Positions 8,782 to 16,767 of a DNA stretch of 64,000 nucleotides are shown in pieces (position 1 is the stretch's first letter; the number at the start of each line of letters is the position of its first letter). The stretch spans positions 4,058,044 to 4,122,043 of the forward strand of contig JACJXW010000004.1 in assembly GCA_020636405.1 (NCBI GenBank). The letters run 5' to 3'. A program made the position numbers and the translations under genes. This DNA is from Lewinellaceae bacterium. GTDB lineage: Bacteria > Bacteroidota > Bacteroidia > Chitinophagales > Saprospiraceae. The notes beneath the pieces are model-generated. The model ran no database searches, was not told the origin of the DNA, and saw only the letters and a list, made by a program, of their open reading frames with translations.

Positions 8782-10019
8782 AAATGCCAAATAAAACCAA
8801 AGGATTAGCTTTGGGGGAAAAAATAAAATGGCTGAGAATCGAGTTTCGCTCCAAAGCCTGGTTACCGTGTTTGAGGGCGTTCCTGATTTCAGGATCGACC
8901 GGCACAAGAAGTATACACTGGGTGAGATATTATTCCTCACCCTTAGCGCTGTGATAAGCGGGTTTACGGAGTGGGAGGAAATTGCTGACTTTGGGGAGGA
9001 GAAACTGGGCTGGCTTCGAGGGTTTTACCTTTATGAAAACGGTACACCATCCCATGATACCATCAACCGGGTGGTATCACTTTTGGATTATCGGGCCTTT
9101 GAGGAGCATTTCATTCGCTGGGCTACGCAGGATATAAAGTTGCCGGACGGCACGGTGATAAACGTGGACGGCAAAAAACTTCGTGGGAGCGCCAGCAAGA
9201 AAGAGCAGCAAACCCCGCACTCGGAAGGCGGCAAAGGCGCCGTACATCTAGTGCAGGCCTGGTGCAACGAGCTGCAGCTGTGCCTGGGCCAATACAAGAC
9301 GGAGGATAAGTCAAATGAAATCACGGCTATCCCTGCCCTTTTAGAATGGCTGGACGTGCGCGGCTGCATAATAACCATTGACGCTATGGGTTGCCAGAAG
9401 GTAATTGCTCAGCAAATAATCAAGCAGGAAGCCGATTATGTCCTGGGCTTGAAAAACAATCACAGCAAGCTTTTGGAAGATGTTAAAGGGCTATTTGAGC
9501 AAGCCGGAATAATTACCGAGCAGGAACTTAAGCTGGAAATGGAGCCGGAACACCTTCAAGAACAAACAAGCCGTGGGCATGGGCGGCTGGAAAAGCGAGT
9601 GTGCCGGATATTGCCGGCCTACCTATTAGGCGAAGAATTCCAGCTGGAATGGGCTGGGCTTCAATCGATAGTTGAAATAACCGCCCACCGATATGTTATG
9701 GCTAGCGGACAATTTAGTTTAGAGAGGCGCTATTACATTAGCAGCTTGAACTCAGGCGCAACCGAATTTAATCAAATTGTCCGTAGCCATTGGGCAATCG
9801 AAAACAACCTGCATTGGTCCTTAGATGTGCAATTCAAAGAAGACCAAAGCCGAAAGCGGGCTCACAATGCTGCTGCGAACTTTGCTATTATTTTACGCTT
9901 CGCTTTGAGCTTGTTGAAAAAATACCCGGAGAAAATAAGTATTCATCGAAAACAAAATAAAAGTGCAATGTCAGACAAATATAGGGAACAAATCATGGGA
10001 ATTTAATGCGTCTGCCCTT
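8766..10019 (+). mobile_element. Complete ISAs1-family insertion sequence (1,254 bp)
   Basis: Bounded by perfect 14-bp terminal inverted repeats, AAGGGCAGACGCAT at 8766-8779 and its complement at 10,006-10,019, extending imperfectly by four more bases. One full-length transposase gene lies inside, and the element is flanked by an 11-bp direct repeat. Perfect ends and identical duplication suggest a recent, possibly still active insertion. It sits in the same orientation as the gene it disrupts. Confidence 0.93.
8828..10006 (+). CDS. ISAs1-family DDE transposase
   Basis: 392-residue full-length transposase. It has the N-terminal DDE_Tnp_1-associated region (VPDFRIDRHKKYTLGEILFL) and the catalytic acids in VDGKKLRGS, TIDAMGCQ and HWAIENNLHWSLDV, the last being the characteristic ISAs1/IS4-type E-box. 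The stop codon TAA overlaps the right terminal repeat by one base. A TAGCTTTG -7 element at 8806-8813 lies 14 bases before the ATG. No frameshift or internal stop is seen, so the enzyme is probably functional. Confidence 0.95.
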   Translation: MAENRVSLQSLVTVFEGVPDFRIDRHKKYTLGEILFLTLSAVISGFTEWEEIADFGEEKLGWLRGFYLYENGTPSHDTINRVVSLLDYRAFEEHFIRWATQDIKLPDGTVINVDGKKLRGSASKKEQQTPHSEGGKGAVHLVQAWCNELQLCLGQYKTEDKSNEITAIPALLEWLDVRGCIITIDAMGCQKVIAQQIIKQEADYVLGLKNNHSKLLEDVKGLFEQAGIITEQELKLEMEPEHLQEQTSRGHGRLEKRVCRILPAYLLGEEFQLEWAGLQSIVEITAHRYVMASGQFSLERRYYISSLNSGATEFNQIVRSHWAIENNLHWSLDVQFKEDQSRKRAHNAAANFAIILRFALSLLKKYPEKISIHRKQNKSAMSDKYREQIMGI

Positions 10020-12605
10020 GGTAATACCCCCATTGCGCTCATCGGCCCGGAAGGTGTCGGCAAACACACCATGATCCACGAAGTAATCTGGCGCTACGAG
10101 AGTGGGTATTACGAACCTAAAAAGGGGCGCACCCAGCGCATCTGGCAGATAGACCCAACCCGGATCATCTCGGGAATGAGTATCGTCGGAATGTGGCAAA
10201 AACGCTTCGAGTCCATCATTTCCTATGTACAGCATCCGGCGGAAGGTTCAAAAACCAGCGACAAGATATTGATCGACAATCCGGTTGCCCTCTTGCGCAT
10301 CGGCAAATCGGCACAGAACAACATGTCCCTCAGCGACGTGCTGCGCCCTTATCTGGAAAAAAGGCAAATCCAGGCCATCATTCTGGCCACTCCGGAAGAA
10401 TGGAAAGTAGTACAGGAAAAAGGGCGACGGTTCGCGGGCCTTTTCCAGGCCGTCCGTCTCAATGAGCCCAGCATGGAAACTGCCATTCGCATCATTCTCA
10501 AAAACCGGCGGCTGCTCGAAAGGGAGAACAATACCTCTATCACCATTCAGGCAGTCCAGCAACTGCTGGCCATTCAACGCAACTACCTCAAGAACAAACC
10601 CCTGCCCGGCAGCGTCATGAAGCTGATGCGGCAACTGGCGGTGAAGTACCGCTACCGCTCGGCCAATGCGCCGGAAGTACGGGAAGAATTCAAGGCTTTC
10701 AGCGGCCTGGAAGAACGCATCTTCGATTCCAGCCGTCAATTTCAGGAAGGGGAAGTACGGGATCATATCGCCCAGGAACTGGTTGGCCAGGCCAAAGCAG
10801 CGGATGCGCTCACCAATGTCATCCACATCATAAAGGCCAAGCTCGCCGATAAGAGCAAACCGCTGGCCTCTTTCTTGTTCATCGGCCCGACCGGAGTTGG
10901 CAAAACTCAAGCCGCTAAGGTCGTCTGTAAGTACCTCATGGGGGATGAAAAACACCTGATGCGCTTCGACATGAACGAATACATCGACGCCGGCGCCGTC
11001 CAGCGCCTGATCGGAGATGATTTCAACCCGGAAGGGCAGCTCACAGGTACCGTACGCTACCGCCCCTTCGGCATCCTTCTGCTGGACGAAATCGAAAAGG
11101 CCCATCCACTCGTCCATGACCTCCTGCTGCAGGTACTGGATGACGGCAGGCTGACGGATAGCCTCGGCAGAACGGTAGATTTCACCAATACCATCATCAT
11201 CATGACCTCCAATGTGGGGGCTCAGCAGGCCAATGTACGGCTGGGCTACCAACCCGATACCGAAGATGAAGGAGCGGTTTACCGACGAGCGGTAGAAAAC
11301 GAATTCCGGCCCGAGTTCGTCAACCGGATCGACCAGATCATCATCTTCAACCCGCTGGAACTTAGCCACATACTCGGCATCGCCAGGTTACAGATCAAGG
11401 AACTGCTTCAACGCGACGGTTTTGTTCGCCGAACCACCATCCTCAACATCTCCAAGGAAGCCCTCGAGTGGGTTGCCAAGCGCGGATTCGACTCCCGAAT
11501 GGGGGGGCGGGCCCTGAAACGGCAGATCGAACGAGACCTTACCTCCCTTTCGGCAGAACAACTGATCTCTACCCAGATCGACACCCCAATCCTCTTCGAC
11601 GTATTGCTGCAGGACGAACAGCTGACGCCCAAAATACGCCCCCTCCAGTTTGTCCAGCCGGTAGAAGACGACTGGTTGCCTGCCCTTCCCGACGAAACGC
11701 GGGGCCGGCGCTTTTACAACCAGCTGCTCAACGCCCTGGAAAAAATCCGCAGGCAACTGGAAGCCTATGAAGAAAAAATGGAGGCGCACGCCGACCCCCT
11801 CGTCTTTGCCGACGGGAAAGCCTCCAGCGGCATGGGATGGGAATACTACCATTTCAAGGGGCGTGTGGAGGAAACCCGCGAAGCCCTGAACAATATCAGC
11901 CTGGGCTTCCGGGACCGAAACTACAAATACGGCCCGGCCATTCCGCTCCGGCTCAAACCCGTCAGCCTGGTTCCCAGAAAAGACTGGTCGGCCAAGGGTA
12001 TACGGGAAAACATCAAAGACCGCCTCTTCCAGCAGGAAGGCATCCGGGAGATCCGCGAAGCCTATCAATTCGGCACGGCTCCGTTCGACAGCATCAAAAC
12101 GGAATTCATCGGCAACTACCTGGAAGTGGCATTTCTGCAATTACAACTGCGAGGCGTTCTGGCTGGTAAGCCACAGAAAGGAAGCCTCAGGATCGGGTCC
12201 TATATCACCGGCATGGGCCATTGGGAAACGGGCTTCTTGCTGGATAAGTACTCCGAGCTGCTGCAATTGCTGGACATTCCCCACAAGGTGAATAAAAACC
12301 TGGGCCTGATCGATATTGAAACTTTCTCTCTGCACGACTTGTTCAGCGGGGAAGTAGGCATACACCTCTTTTACCTGGGCCAGCGCAGCCCTATTCCAAT
12401 CCACGTTTCCTTGGGAAGCCCGGAGAAGGACAAAAACGCTTACCGGATCGTGCGCATTTATGACGGACGCGATACGCTTACCGACCTGCGAACTGGGTTC
12501 TCCAATGCAGTCAATATTGCAGGCAGTGAATTTAAACTTTTGCTTTATGCAGGTATCGGGAAAGAAATACGAGATGCCGTGAACCCCTTACCGGCCAACC
12601 TTTAA
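9963..12605 (+). CDS. 3' part of an IS-interrupted Clp-like AAA+ ATPase (D1 degenerate, D2 intact, unknown C-terminal domain)
   Basis: The host coding sequence resumes at 10,020; the open frame can start at a GTG at 9963 inside the transposase gene, so a truncated protein may still be made. D1 has Walker A GPEGVGKH (Thr replaced by His) and LIDNP where Clp proteins have a DE Walker B, so it looks hydrolysis-impaired. D2 is canonical ClpA/B/C type: GPTGVGKT from residue 308 of this ORF, LLLDEIEKAHP, TSNVGA, then the C-terminal helical cap. After it come about 300 residues that I do not recognise, containing GYEYYHFKGR-like and IRIYDGRDTLTDLRTG segments. Function unknown; unfoldase or remodelling activity is inferred. 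Confidence 0.8.
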   Translation: MQCQTNIGNKSWEFNASALGNTPIALIGPEGVGKHTMIHEVIWRYESGYYEPKKGRTQRIWQIDPTRIISGMSIVGMWQKRFESIISYVQHPAEGSKTSDKILIDNPVALLRIGKSAQNNMSLSDVLRPYLEKRQIQAIILATPEEWKVVQEKGRRFAGLFQAVRLNEPSMETAIRIILKNRRLLERENNTSITIQAVQQLLAIQRNYLKNKPLPGSVMKLMRQLAVKYRYRSANAPEVREEFKAFSGLEERIFDSSRQFQEGEVRDHIAQELVGQAKAADALTNVIHIIKAKLADKSKPLASFLFIGPTGVGKTQAAKVVCKYLMGDEKHLMRFDMNEYIDAGAVQRLIGDDFNPEGQLTGTVRYRPFGILLLDEIEKAHPLVHDLLLQVLDDGRLTDSLGRTVDFTNTIIIMTSNVGAQQANVRLGYQPDTEDEGAVYRRAVENEFRPEFVNRIDQIIIFNPLELSHILGIARLQIKELLQRDGFVRRTTILNISKEALEWVAKRGFDSRMGGRALKRQIERDLTSLSAEQLISTQIDTPILFDVLLQDEQLTPKIRPLQFVQPVEDDWLPALPDETRGRRFYNQLLNALEKIRRQLEAYEEKMEAHADPLVFADGKASSGMGWEYYHFKGRVEETREALNNISLGFRDRNYKYGPAIPLRLKPVSLVPRKDWSAKGIRENIKDRLFQQEGIREIREAYQFGTAPFDSIKTEFIGNYLEVAFLQLQLRGVLAGKPQKGSLRIGSYITGMGHWETGFLLDKYSELLQLLDIPHKVNKNLGLIDIETFSLHDLFSGEVGIHLFYLGQRSPIPIHVSLGSPEKDKNAYRIVRIYDGRDTLTDLRTGFSNAVNIAGSEFKLLLYAGIGKEIRDAVNPLPANL
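10020..10030 (+). repeat. Target-site duplication, right copy
   Basis: Second copy of GGTAATACCCC, adjoining the right end of the insertion sequence. Reading through it restores the host frame as GNTPIALIGPEG. Confidence 0.9.
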
Positions 12606-12633
12606 CGGCAAACGGCCGGTTAAAAAACAGGCA

Positions 12634-13200
12634 CTATCCTTCCCGCCGCTGTATCTCATCTCTGATCCGGGCGGCCTTTTCGTAATCTTCCTGAGCCAGG
12701 GCGTTCTCCAGCAACTGTTCCAGTTCCTGATCAGAGAAACTGCTCAGTTTCTTTTTTACAGCGGGATTTTTTTCCGGGGCTGCCGATTTATCTATGGTTA
12801 TTCCGGCCTCATCCATTATAAAATCATTCGCATAGATCGGGCACTCGAAGCGAACAGCCATGGCAATGGCATCGGACGTCCGGGAATCGAGCCCGAAAGT
12901 TGAGCCATCCGTCTGCTGGCAGATCAGCGTGGCGTAAAATACACCAAAGCGGAGGTTGGATATGACGACTTCCTTGAGGTTGATACCGAAGGTGGAAAGT
13001 GCGTTTTTGAACAGGTCGTGGGTCATAGGGCGGTTCGTCGGGATTTTTTCCAGGGCCAGGGCAATAGCCTGGGCTTCGAAAGCGCCGATCACTACCGGCA
13101 AACGGCGGTTGCCTGGTTCCTCTTTCAGAACCACGACGAAGCTGTTGGGCTGAGATTCACTGTTAGCTAGTGCCACTATTTTCAACTCCACTTTTTTCAT
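12634..13200 (-). CDS. Bifunctional nuclease (BFN, DUF151) domain protein with UVR motif
   Basis: 188 residues. The first 135 form a BFN/DUF151 domain (LKEEPGNRRLPVVIGAFEAQAIA, then RTSDAIAMAVRFECPIYA, the most conserved stretch), and the last 35 form a UvrB/UvrC-type helical hairpin (LEQLLENALAQEDYEKAARIRDEI). BFN proteins of plants were reported to have DNase and RNase activity; in bacteria the role is not settled. Translation starts inside the preceding small gene (38-bp overlap), so the two are coupled. Confidence 0.9.
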   Translation of the reverse strand: MKKVELKIVALANSESQPNSFVVVLKEEPGNRRLPVVIGAFEAQAIALALEKIPTNRPMTHDLFKNALSTFGINLKEVVISNLRFGVFYATLICQQTDGSTFGLDSRTSDAIAMAVRFECPIYANDFIMDEAGITIDKSAAPEKNPAVKKKLSSFSDQELEQLLENALAQEDYEKAARIRDEIQRREG

Positions 13201-13420
13201 TCCATTCCAGGTGCATTTTGAGATGGGTACAGAGTTTGACCACGTCGTTGAAGGTAGCCTCCCGGCGGCCGGATTTCCACAGCTGGAACTGCGGGCCTTC
13301 CCCCATGGAAACGAACATATTTTCTTTAAGGATTACCTTCTGCCCCTTGAAAGCAATCACATCAATATCGAAATGCTTTAGGGCACACAATAACAATTCT
13401 TTTTGATGGCTGAATTCCAT
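13163..13420 (-). CDS. Small conserved-looking hypothetical protein upstream of BFN gene
   Basis: 85 residues, soluble, starting MEFSHQKELLLCALKHFDID and containing GPQFQLWKSGRREATFNDVVKLC. I do not recognise the family. It overlaps the BFN start by 38 bp in another frame, and the composition of the protein is normal rather than shadow-like, which supports it as a real gene in a two-gene operon. Confidence 0.6.
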   Translation of the reverse strand: MEFSHQKELLLCALKHFDIDVIAFKGQKVILKENMFVSMGEGPQFQLWKSGRREATFNDVVKLCTHLKMHLEWNEKSGVENSGTS

Positions 13421-13786
13421 AAATCAGTACATTAATACCTTCTTAGAGATAAAAAAGACTGCGATTCTTTGTTCAGGTATCAGGTATAAATGAGGCTGCG
13501 CAATGCCCTCGGGAAGGTAGTTTGGTCAACGATCAGGCCGGTTGCAGGCCAGTTCACCAGAGAAACTGGCCTGCGGGACTCCTGTTTTTTGTTTATTACT
13601 GGCCTATGATGGCACAAACCTTTTCCGGAGAATAGGCGGCAATGCTTTTTTAATTATCGGTTATTACTGCATTAAGATACATAGGATTGGCCAATATAGA
13701 AAGCTACGGGCGGATTAATTTATTCGGTAGCTTTTTCAGGCTCCATCCGAAGCGAACGAAAAGGCTGATTTCCAGCACCCGGCAAT
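13421..13786. other. 366-bp intergenic region with stem-loops
   Basis: No protein gene seen. It should hold the promoter for the two - strand genes at its left end. A perfect 11-bp stem (13,544-13,554 with 13,564-13,574) is followed by CCTGTTTTTTGTTT on the + strand, and a weaker stem pairs 13,700-13,707 with 13,727-13,734 before TTTTTC. Both look like + strand terminators although no + strand gene precedes them. Confidence 0.5.
13544..13590 (+). terminator. Orphan intrinsic terminator
   Basis: Perfect 11-bp GC-rich stem with a 9-base loop, followed after eight bases by a T-rich run. Orientation is +, whereas flanking genes are on -. It may end a small RNA or a convergent read-through transcript. 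Confidence 0.5.
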
Positions 13787-15085
13787 CTACCGCCTGTTTT
13801 CAACATAATCCTGCAGAGCATGCACCAGGCGGTCGAGGTCTTCCGTCAAAGTATAAACATTAGGGGTCACCCTTATCCCACTGATCTTTTCCCATTCGAT
13901 GGAAACGGTATGGATCTGATGGTTTCTAAACAGCCATTCGCTCAGTTCCTGGTTTCCCACTTCCTGAAGGCTGAACAGAGCGATCCCACAGCCATGGGGC
14001 GGGGAGGAAGGAGAATGCAGCTGAAATCCCGGGATCTTTTCCGCCTGTCTCACCCAATAGTTTTTGAGATATTGCAAACGCTCCTGTTTACGGTTCGTTC
14101 CGATCATCAGGTGAAAGTCTATGGCCTGGCCGATGGCCTGCTCAATGGCGAAGGAGCGGGTCCCCAGGTTTTCGAACTTTCGGATGTCCCCGCTTTCCGG
14201 CTCCGGAGCTCCGAAAAGCGGATACAGGGCTGCTATTTTTTCCTGGCGCACGTAGAGCATGCCGCTGCCAAAGGGTGCACAGAGCCATTTGTGGAGGCTG
14301 GTGCCGAAATAGTCGCACTCCAGGCCAGAGATTTCAAAATCCAGCTGGCAAAAGGAATGGGCCCCGTCGACCAGGGCCTCTATACCGCGGCGGCGGGCTT
14401 CAAGGGCGATCTTCCGGGCCGGCAGCACTTGTCCGTTCCAGTTGATGACATGGGTGATGTGCACCACTTTGGTCCGGGGTGTAAATGCGGAAGTGAAAGC
14501 CTCTACAATTGCCCCATCGTCCTCGATCGGAAAGTCAAACGACAGCCATTTCAGCACGATCCCGTCCCGATGGGCCCGTTGTTTCCAAGCATTGATCATA
14601 TTGGGATAATCCTGGCGGGTGAGCACCACTTCGTCACCCGCTTTCAGCTGAAGGCCGAAGATCACCGTTTCCAAAGCTTCGGAAGCGTTCCGGTTGATGG
14701 CAATTTCATCGGGAGAACAGCCAGCCAGGGTGGCCAGTTTGGAACGCAGGGGTTCCCTTCCCTTGTCCAAAACCCGCCACATGTAAAAAGTAGGCAACTC
14801 ATTGCTCATGCGGTTGTAACGCTCCACGGCTTCCTGCACGACAACAGGTTGAGGGGAAACTCCTCCATTATTGAGATTGAGGATGGACGGCGATACGGAA
14901 TAGGCCAATTTTACCTGCCTCCAAAACGATTCATCCCCGGCGAGTTGACGAGCGGAAGCCCCCTGCTGCCGCTGCAAAACGTCGAGGAAGCGTTGGCCTC
15001 CGGCGGTAGCGTAGAATGGGGCGCCGCCGGCCAGGCCTATGGCGCCGGCCAGGGTACGCAGAAATTTCCTTCTGTCGGTACTCAT
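13787..15085 (-). CDS. Class V aminotransferase-fold PLP enzyme with Tat signal (isopenicillin N epimerase-like)
   Basis: 432 residues. The N-terminus has a twin-arginine signal (DRRKFLRTLAGAIGLAGG), so the folded, cofactor-loaded enzyme is probably exported. The PLP domain shows LNNGGVSPQP, NRNASEALETVIFG, the aspartate in VDGAHSFCQL, and the Schiff-base lysine in TSLHKWLCAPFG. Closest family by pattern is the isopenicillin N epimerase/cysteine desulfurase-like group; substrate unknown. The next gene on this strand begins upstream at 15,669 with a 50-bp gap, so the two may be cotranscribed. Confidence 0.88.
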   Translation of the reverse strand: MSTDRRKFLRTLAGAIGLAGGAPFYATAGGQRFLDVLQRQQGASARQLAGDESFWRQVKLAYSVSPSILNLNNGGVSPQPVVVQEAVERYNRMSNELPTFYMWRVLDKGREPLRSKLATLAGCSPDEIAINRNASEALETVIFGLQLKAGDEVVLTRQDYPNMINAWKQRAHRDGIVLKWLSFDFPIEDDGAIVEAFTSAFTPRTKVVHITHVINWNGQVLPARKIALEARRRGIEALVDGAHSFCQLDFEISGLECDYFGTSLHKWLCAPFGSGMLYVRQEKIAALYPLFGAPEPESGDIRKFENLGTRSFAIEQAIGQAIDFHLMIGTNRKQERLQYLKNYWVRQAEKIPGFQLHSPSSPPHGCGIALFSLQEVGNQELSEWLFRNHQIHTVSIEWEKISGIRVTPNVYTLTEDLDRLVHALQDYVENRR

Positions 15086-15135
15086 GGTCTTACTGGTTTA
15101 TCATTAAAGCGGCAAATGCGGGGAGAAAGAGGGGG

Positions 15136-15669
15136 TTAAAGGACAATCGCAGCTTCTTTCTTGATAGCCACCAAAGCTTTCTCGACGGCCATAACTTCAC
15201 GCTGGTTGACGATACTGAATAATGCCTGGGCCAGTTCCTTGCCGTCTGCCTTGGCCCCAACCTTATCGGCCACCAATGCCACCATGTTTACAGCTTCATC
15301 CCTTGCCATTTTTATGATCTCCCACAGTTGTTCGGAGACATAGACCTGTTGAGTGATGTTGTGTTCATATTCCTGCTGAATGGCCAACAGCAAGGCCACC
15401 TGCAACTCTCCGGCCGTCATGCCGTCCTTCCGAATACGAAGGAGCAGGTTGGGGATAGCGATCCGTTCACAGAGCATGGAAAGGCGCTCATAGGCCTGCA
15501 GCTTGAGCGGAAGGGTTGTTTCCACCTGGCTTTTTCTGATCTGGGCCATTTGAAGGCGGTACTGGTTCTCGAGGTACGTCCTCAAAATGTAATAGGCGGT
15601 CAAAAAGACGATCAGCGCCGGGATCGTCAGCTTCAGGACTTCAAGGATAAAGGACAACCACGCGGGCAT
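15136..15669 (-). CDS. Membrane-anchored hypothetical protein
   Basis: 177 residues starting MPAWLSFILEVLK. I chose this ATG because the longer frame would run back across the promoter of the divergent Fe-S gene. One N-terminal membrane helix (about 8-30) is followed by a cytoplasmic helical domain with the SxVETTLPLKLQAYERLSMLCERI segment typical of a Bacteroidota-only family of unknown function. No catalytic motif is seen. Confidence 0.7.
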   Translation of the reverse strand: MPAWLSFILEVLKLTIPALIVFLTAYYILRTYLENQYRLQMAQIRKSQVETTLPLKLQAYERLSMLCERIAIPNLLLRIRKDGMTAGELQVALLLAIQQEYEHNITQQVYVSEQLWEIIKMARDEAVNMVALVADKVGAKADGKELAQALFSIVNQREVMAVEKALVAIKKEAAIVL

Positions 15670-15841
15670 AGGAATTGGATTCAATGGTTCAGGCGTAAAT
15701 CTAGCAAATTTTAATACAAATCTGCAAAAAGTGACGGGGTTGCCGGTTTTGAGGATTGCCAGGAACGACACGAAAGCAATTTGCAATCCATCCAGAATTA
15801 GTTCAAACCTCCGCCAACCAAAAACACTGCTGTTTGTTCCC

Positions 15842-15872
15842 TTTGTTATAAAGTTGATGCGCCTTATATTTG
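15842..15872 (+). promoter_or_regulatory. Bacteroidota sigma-A-type promoter of the IscA-like gene
   Basis: TTTG at 15,842-15,845 and TATATTTG at 15,865-15,872 are 19 bases apart, an excellent match to the phylum's -33/-7 consensus. The ATG at 15,885 lies 13 bases after the -7 element. Confidence 0.7.
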
Positions 15873-15884
15873 TGTAATCAGAAA

Positions 15885-16253
15885 ATGAATTACCCAATGA
15901 GCGAGATAAAGAATATAGTAACGGAAGCCCCTATCTCTCTGACGGAAGGAGCGGTGCGGGCACTGAAAAAGATAAAAGCGGAACAATCCATCTCTGACCA
16001 ACACGGCCTGCGGGTCGGCGTTGAGGGAGGCGGATGTTCCGGGTTTTCTTATATCCTGGGATTCGATGAGGAAAAAGAAAACGACCAGGTCTTCGAAGTC
16101 AATGGCATCAAGGTGCTGATGCAGAAAGCCCATGCCATATATCTGCTTGGTATGGAAATCGACTGGGAAGATGGGTTGAATAACCGAGGGTTTTCGTTCA
16201 ACAACCCCAACGCTACCGATACCTGCGGTTGCGGCACCTCTTTTTCCGCCTGA
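15885..16253 (+). CDS. Iron-sulfur cluster assembly scaffold/carrier of the HesB/IscA/SufA family
   Basis: 122 residues (or 118 from the ATG at 15,897). A-type carrier that passes Fe-S clusters to apoproteins. The three ligand cysteines are present: GGGCSGFSY and the C-terminal CGCGTSF. Length and the ISLTEGAVRALKKI opening are normal for the family. An upstream TTG at 15,870 lies within the -7 element and is rejected as start. Gene stands alone with its own promoter. Confidence 0.93.
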   Translation: MNYPMSEIKNIVTEAPISLTEGAVRALKKIKAEQSISDQHGLRVGVEGGGCSGFSYILGFDEEKENDQVFEVNGIKVLMQKAHAIYLLGMEIDWEDGLNNRGFSFNNPNATDTCGCGTSFSA

Positions 16254-16317
16254 GCCGTATTTTTCCCAGCCGAAATAAAACATGAGTTATCCCGAATTTT
16301 TGGTGCAACATCGAATG

Positions 16318-16580
16318 AGCGGCATTCCCGGTACTGAGGAATGGGCGGTTTTTGACATGCGATGTGTGTTTTCTGATGGGGCTCTTTGGGCGCAGCTCTT
16401 TCAGGGCAGCCCTCCCGCCAACCCTGCATCGAAAATCGAACGCCACAAATCAAACATCAAAAACCAGAAAGGGGGCCTGCTAAGGCAGCTCAAAAAAAGC
16501 TGCAATTTCAACCCCACATTCTGCCCCCCTGCCCTTTCAGGGCTTTGCCGTCATTTAGCCCCTGAATCGGATGGCCCATG
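16318..16580 (+). repeat. Dispersed structured repeat, copy 1
   Basis: This stretch resembles two tandem copies at 60,541-61,004: GATGGGGCTCTTTGGG, CATCGAAAATCGAACG, CACAAATCAAACATC and a terminal CTGCTAAGGCAGC hairpin appear in the same order. The core can fold because GATTTTCGATG-type and CATCGAAAATC-type arms face each other, although the left arm is degenerate here. A 118-codon open frame over it (16,282-16,638) is treated as spurious. The rest of the 514-bp gap to the next gene shows nothing else. Confidence 0.7.
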
Positions 16581-16767
16581 TTTCACCAGTACTTACCCCT
16601 TTCAACCTATCCGCGATCATTTAATATCACCCAACTGACAAATCTGGACATAAGGCTTCTACAAGGTGCAACCATTGATAAAATCAAGGGTATTTTTGAC
16701 GGAAGAAGCTGAAAGGCAGTACGCCCTCAAGGATCACCCGAAATTTATATTAAAATCAAAAACACAC

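Noticed and set aside
8765..10020. 15-bp terminal repeat starting CAAGGG for the insertion sequence
   Set aside because: Counting the extra base at both ends would make the flanking duplications unequal; 14-bp ends with an 11-bp duplication fit both sides.
11700..12605. Release-factor-like domain at the end of the Clp-like protein
   Set aside because: A few short segments are reminiscent of class-I release factors, but there is no GGQ motif and the resemblance is too weak to claim.
13820..15139. 439-codon open frame antisense to the PLP enzyme
   Set aside because: The - strand product has clear PLP and Tat motifs; the + frame is low-information shadow sequence.
16282..16638. 118-codon open frame after the IscA-like gene
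   Set aside because: It reads through a dispersed structured repeat; translated text such as KIERHKSNI recurs in other frames at other copies, as expected for non-coding repeats.
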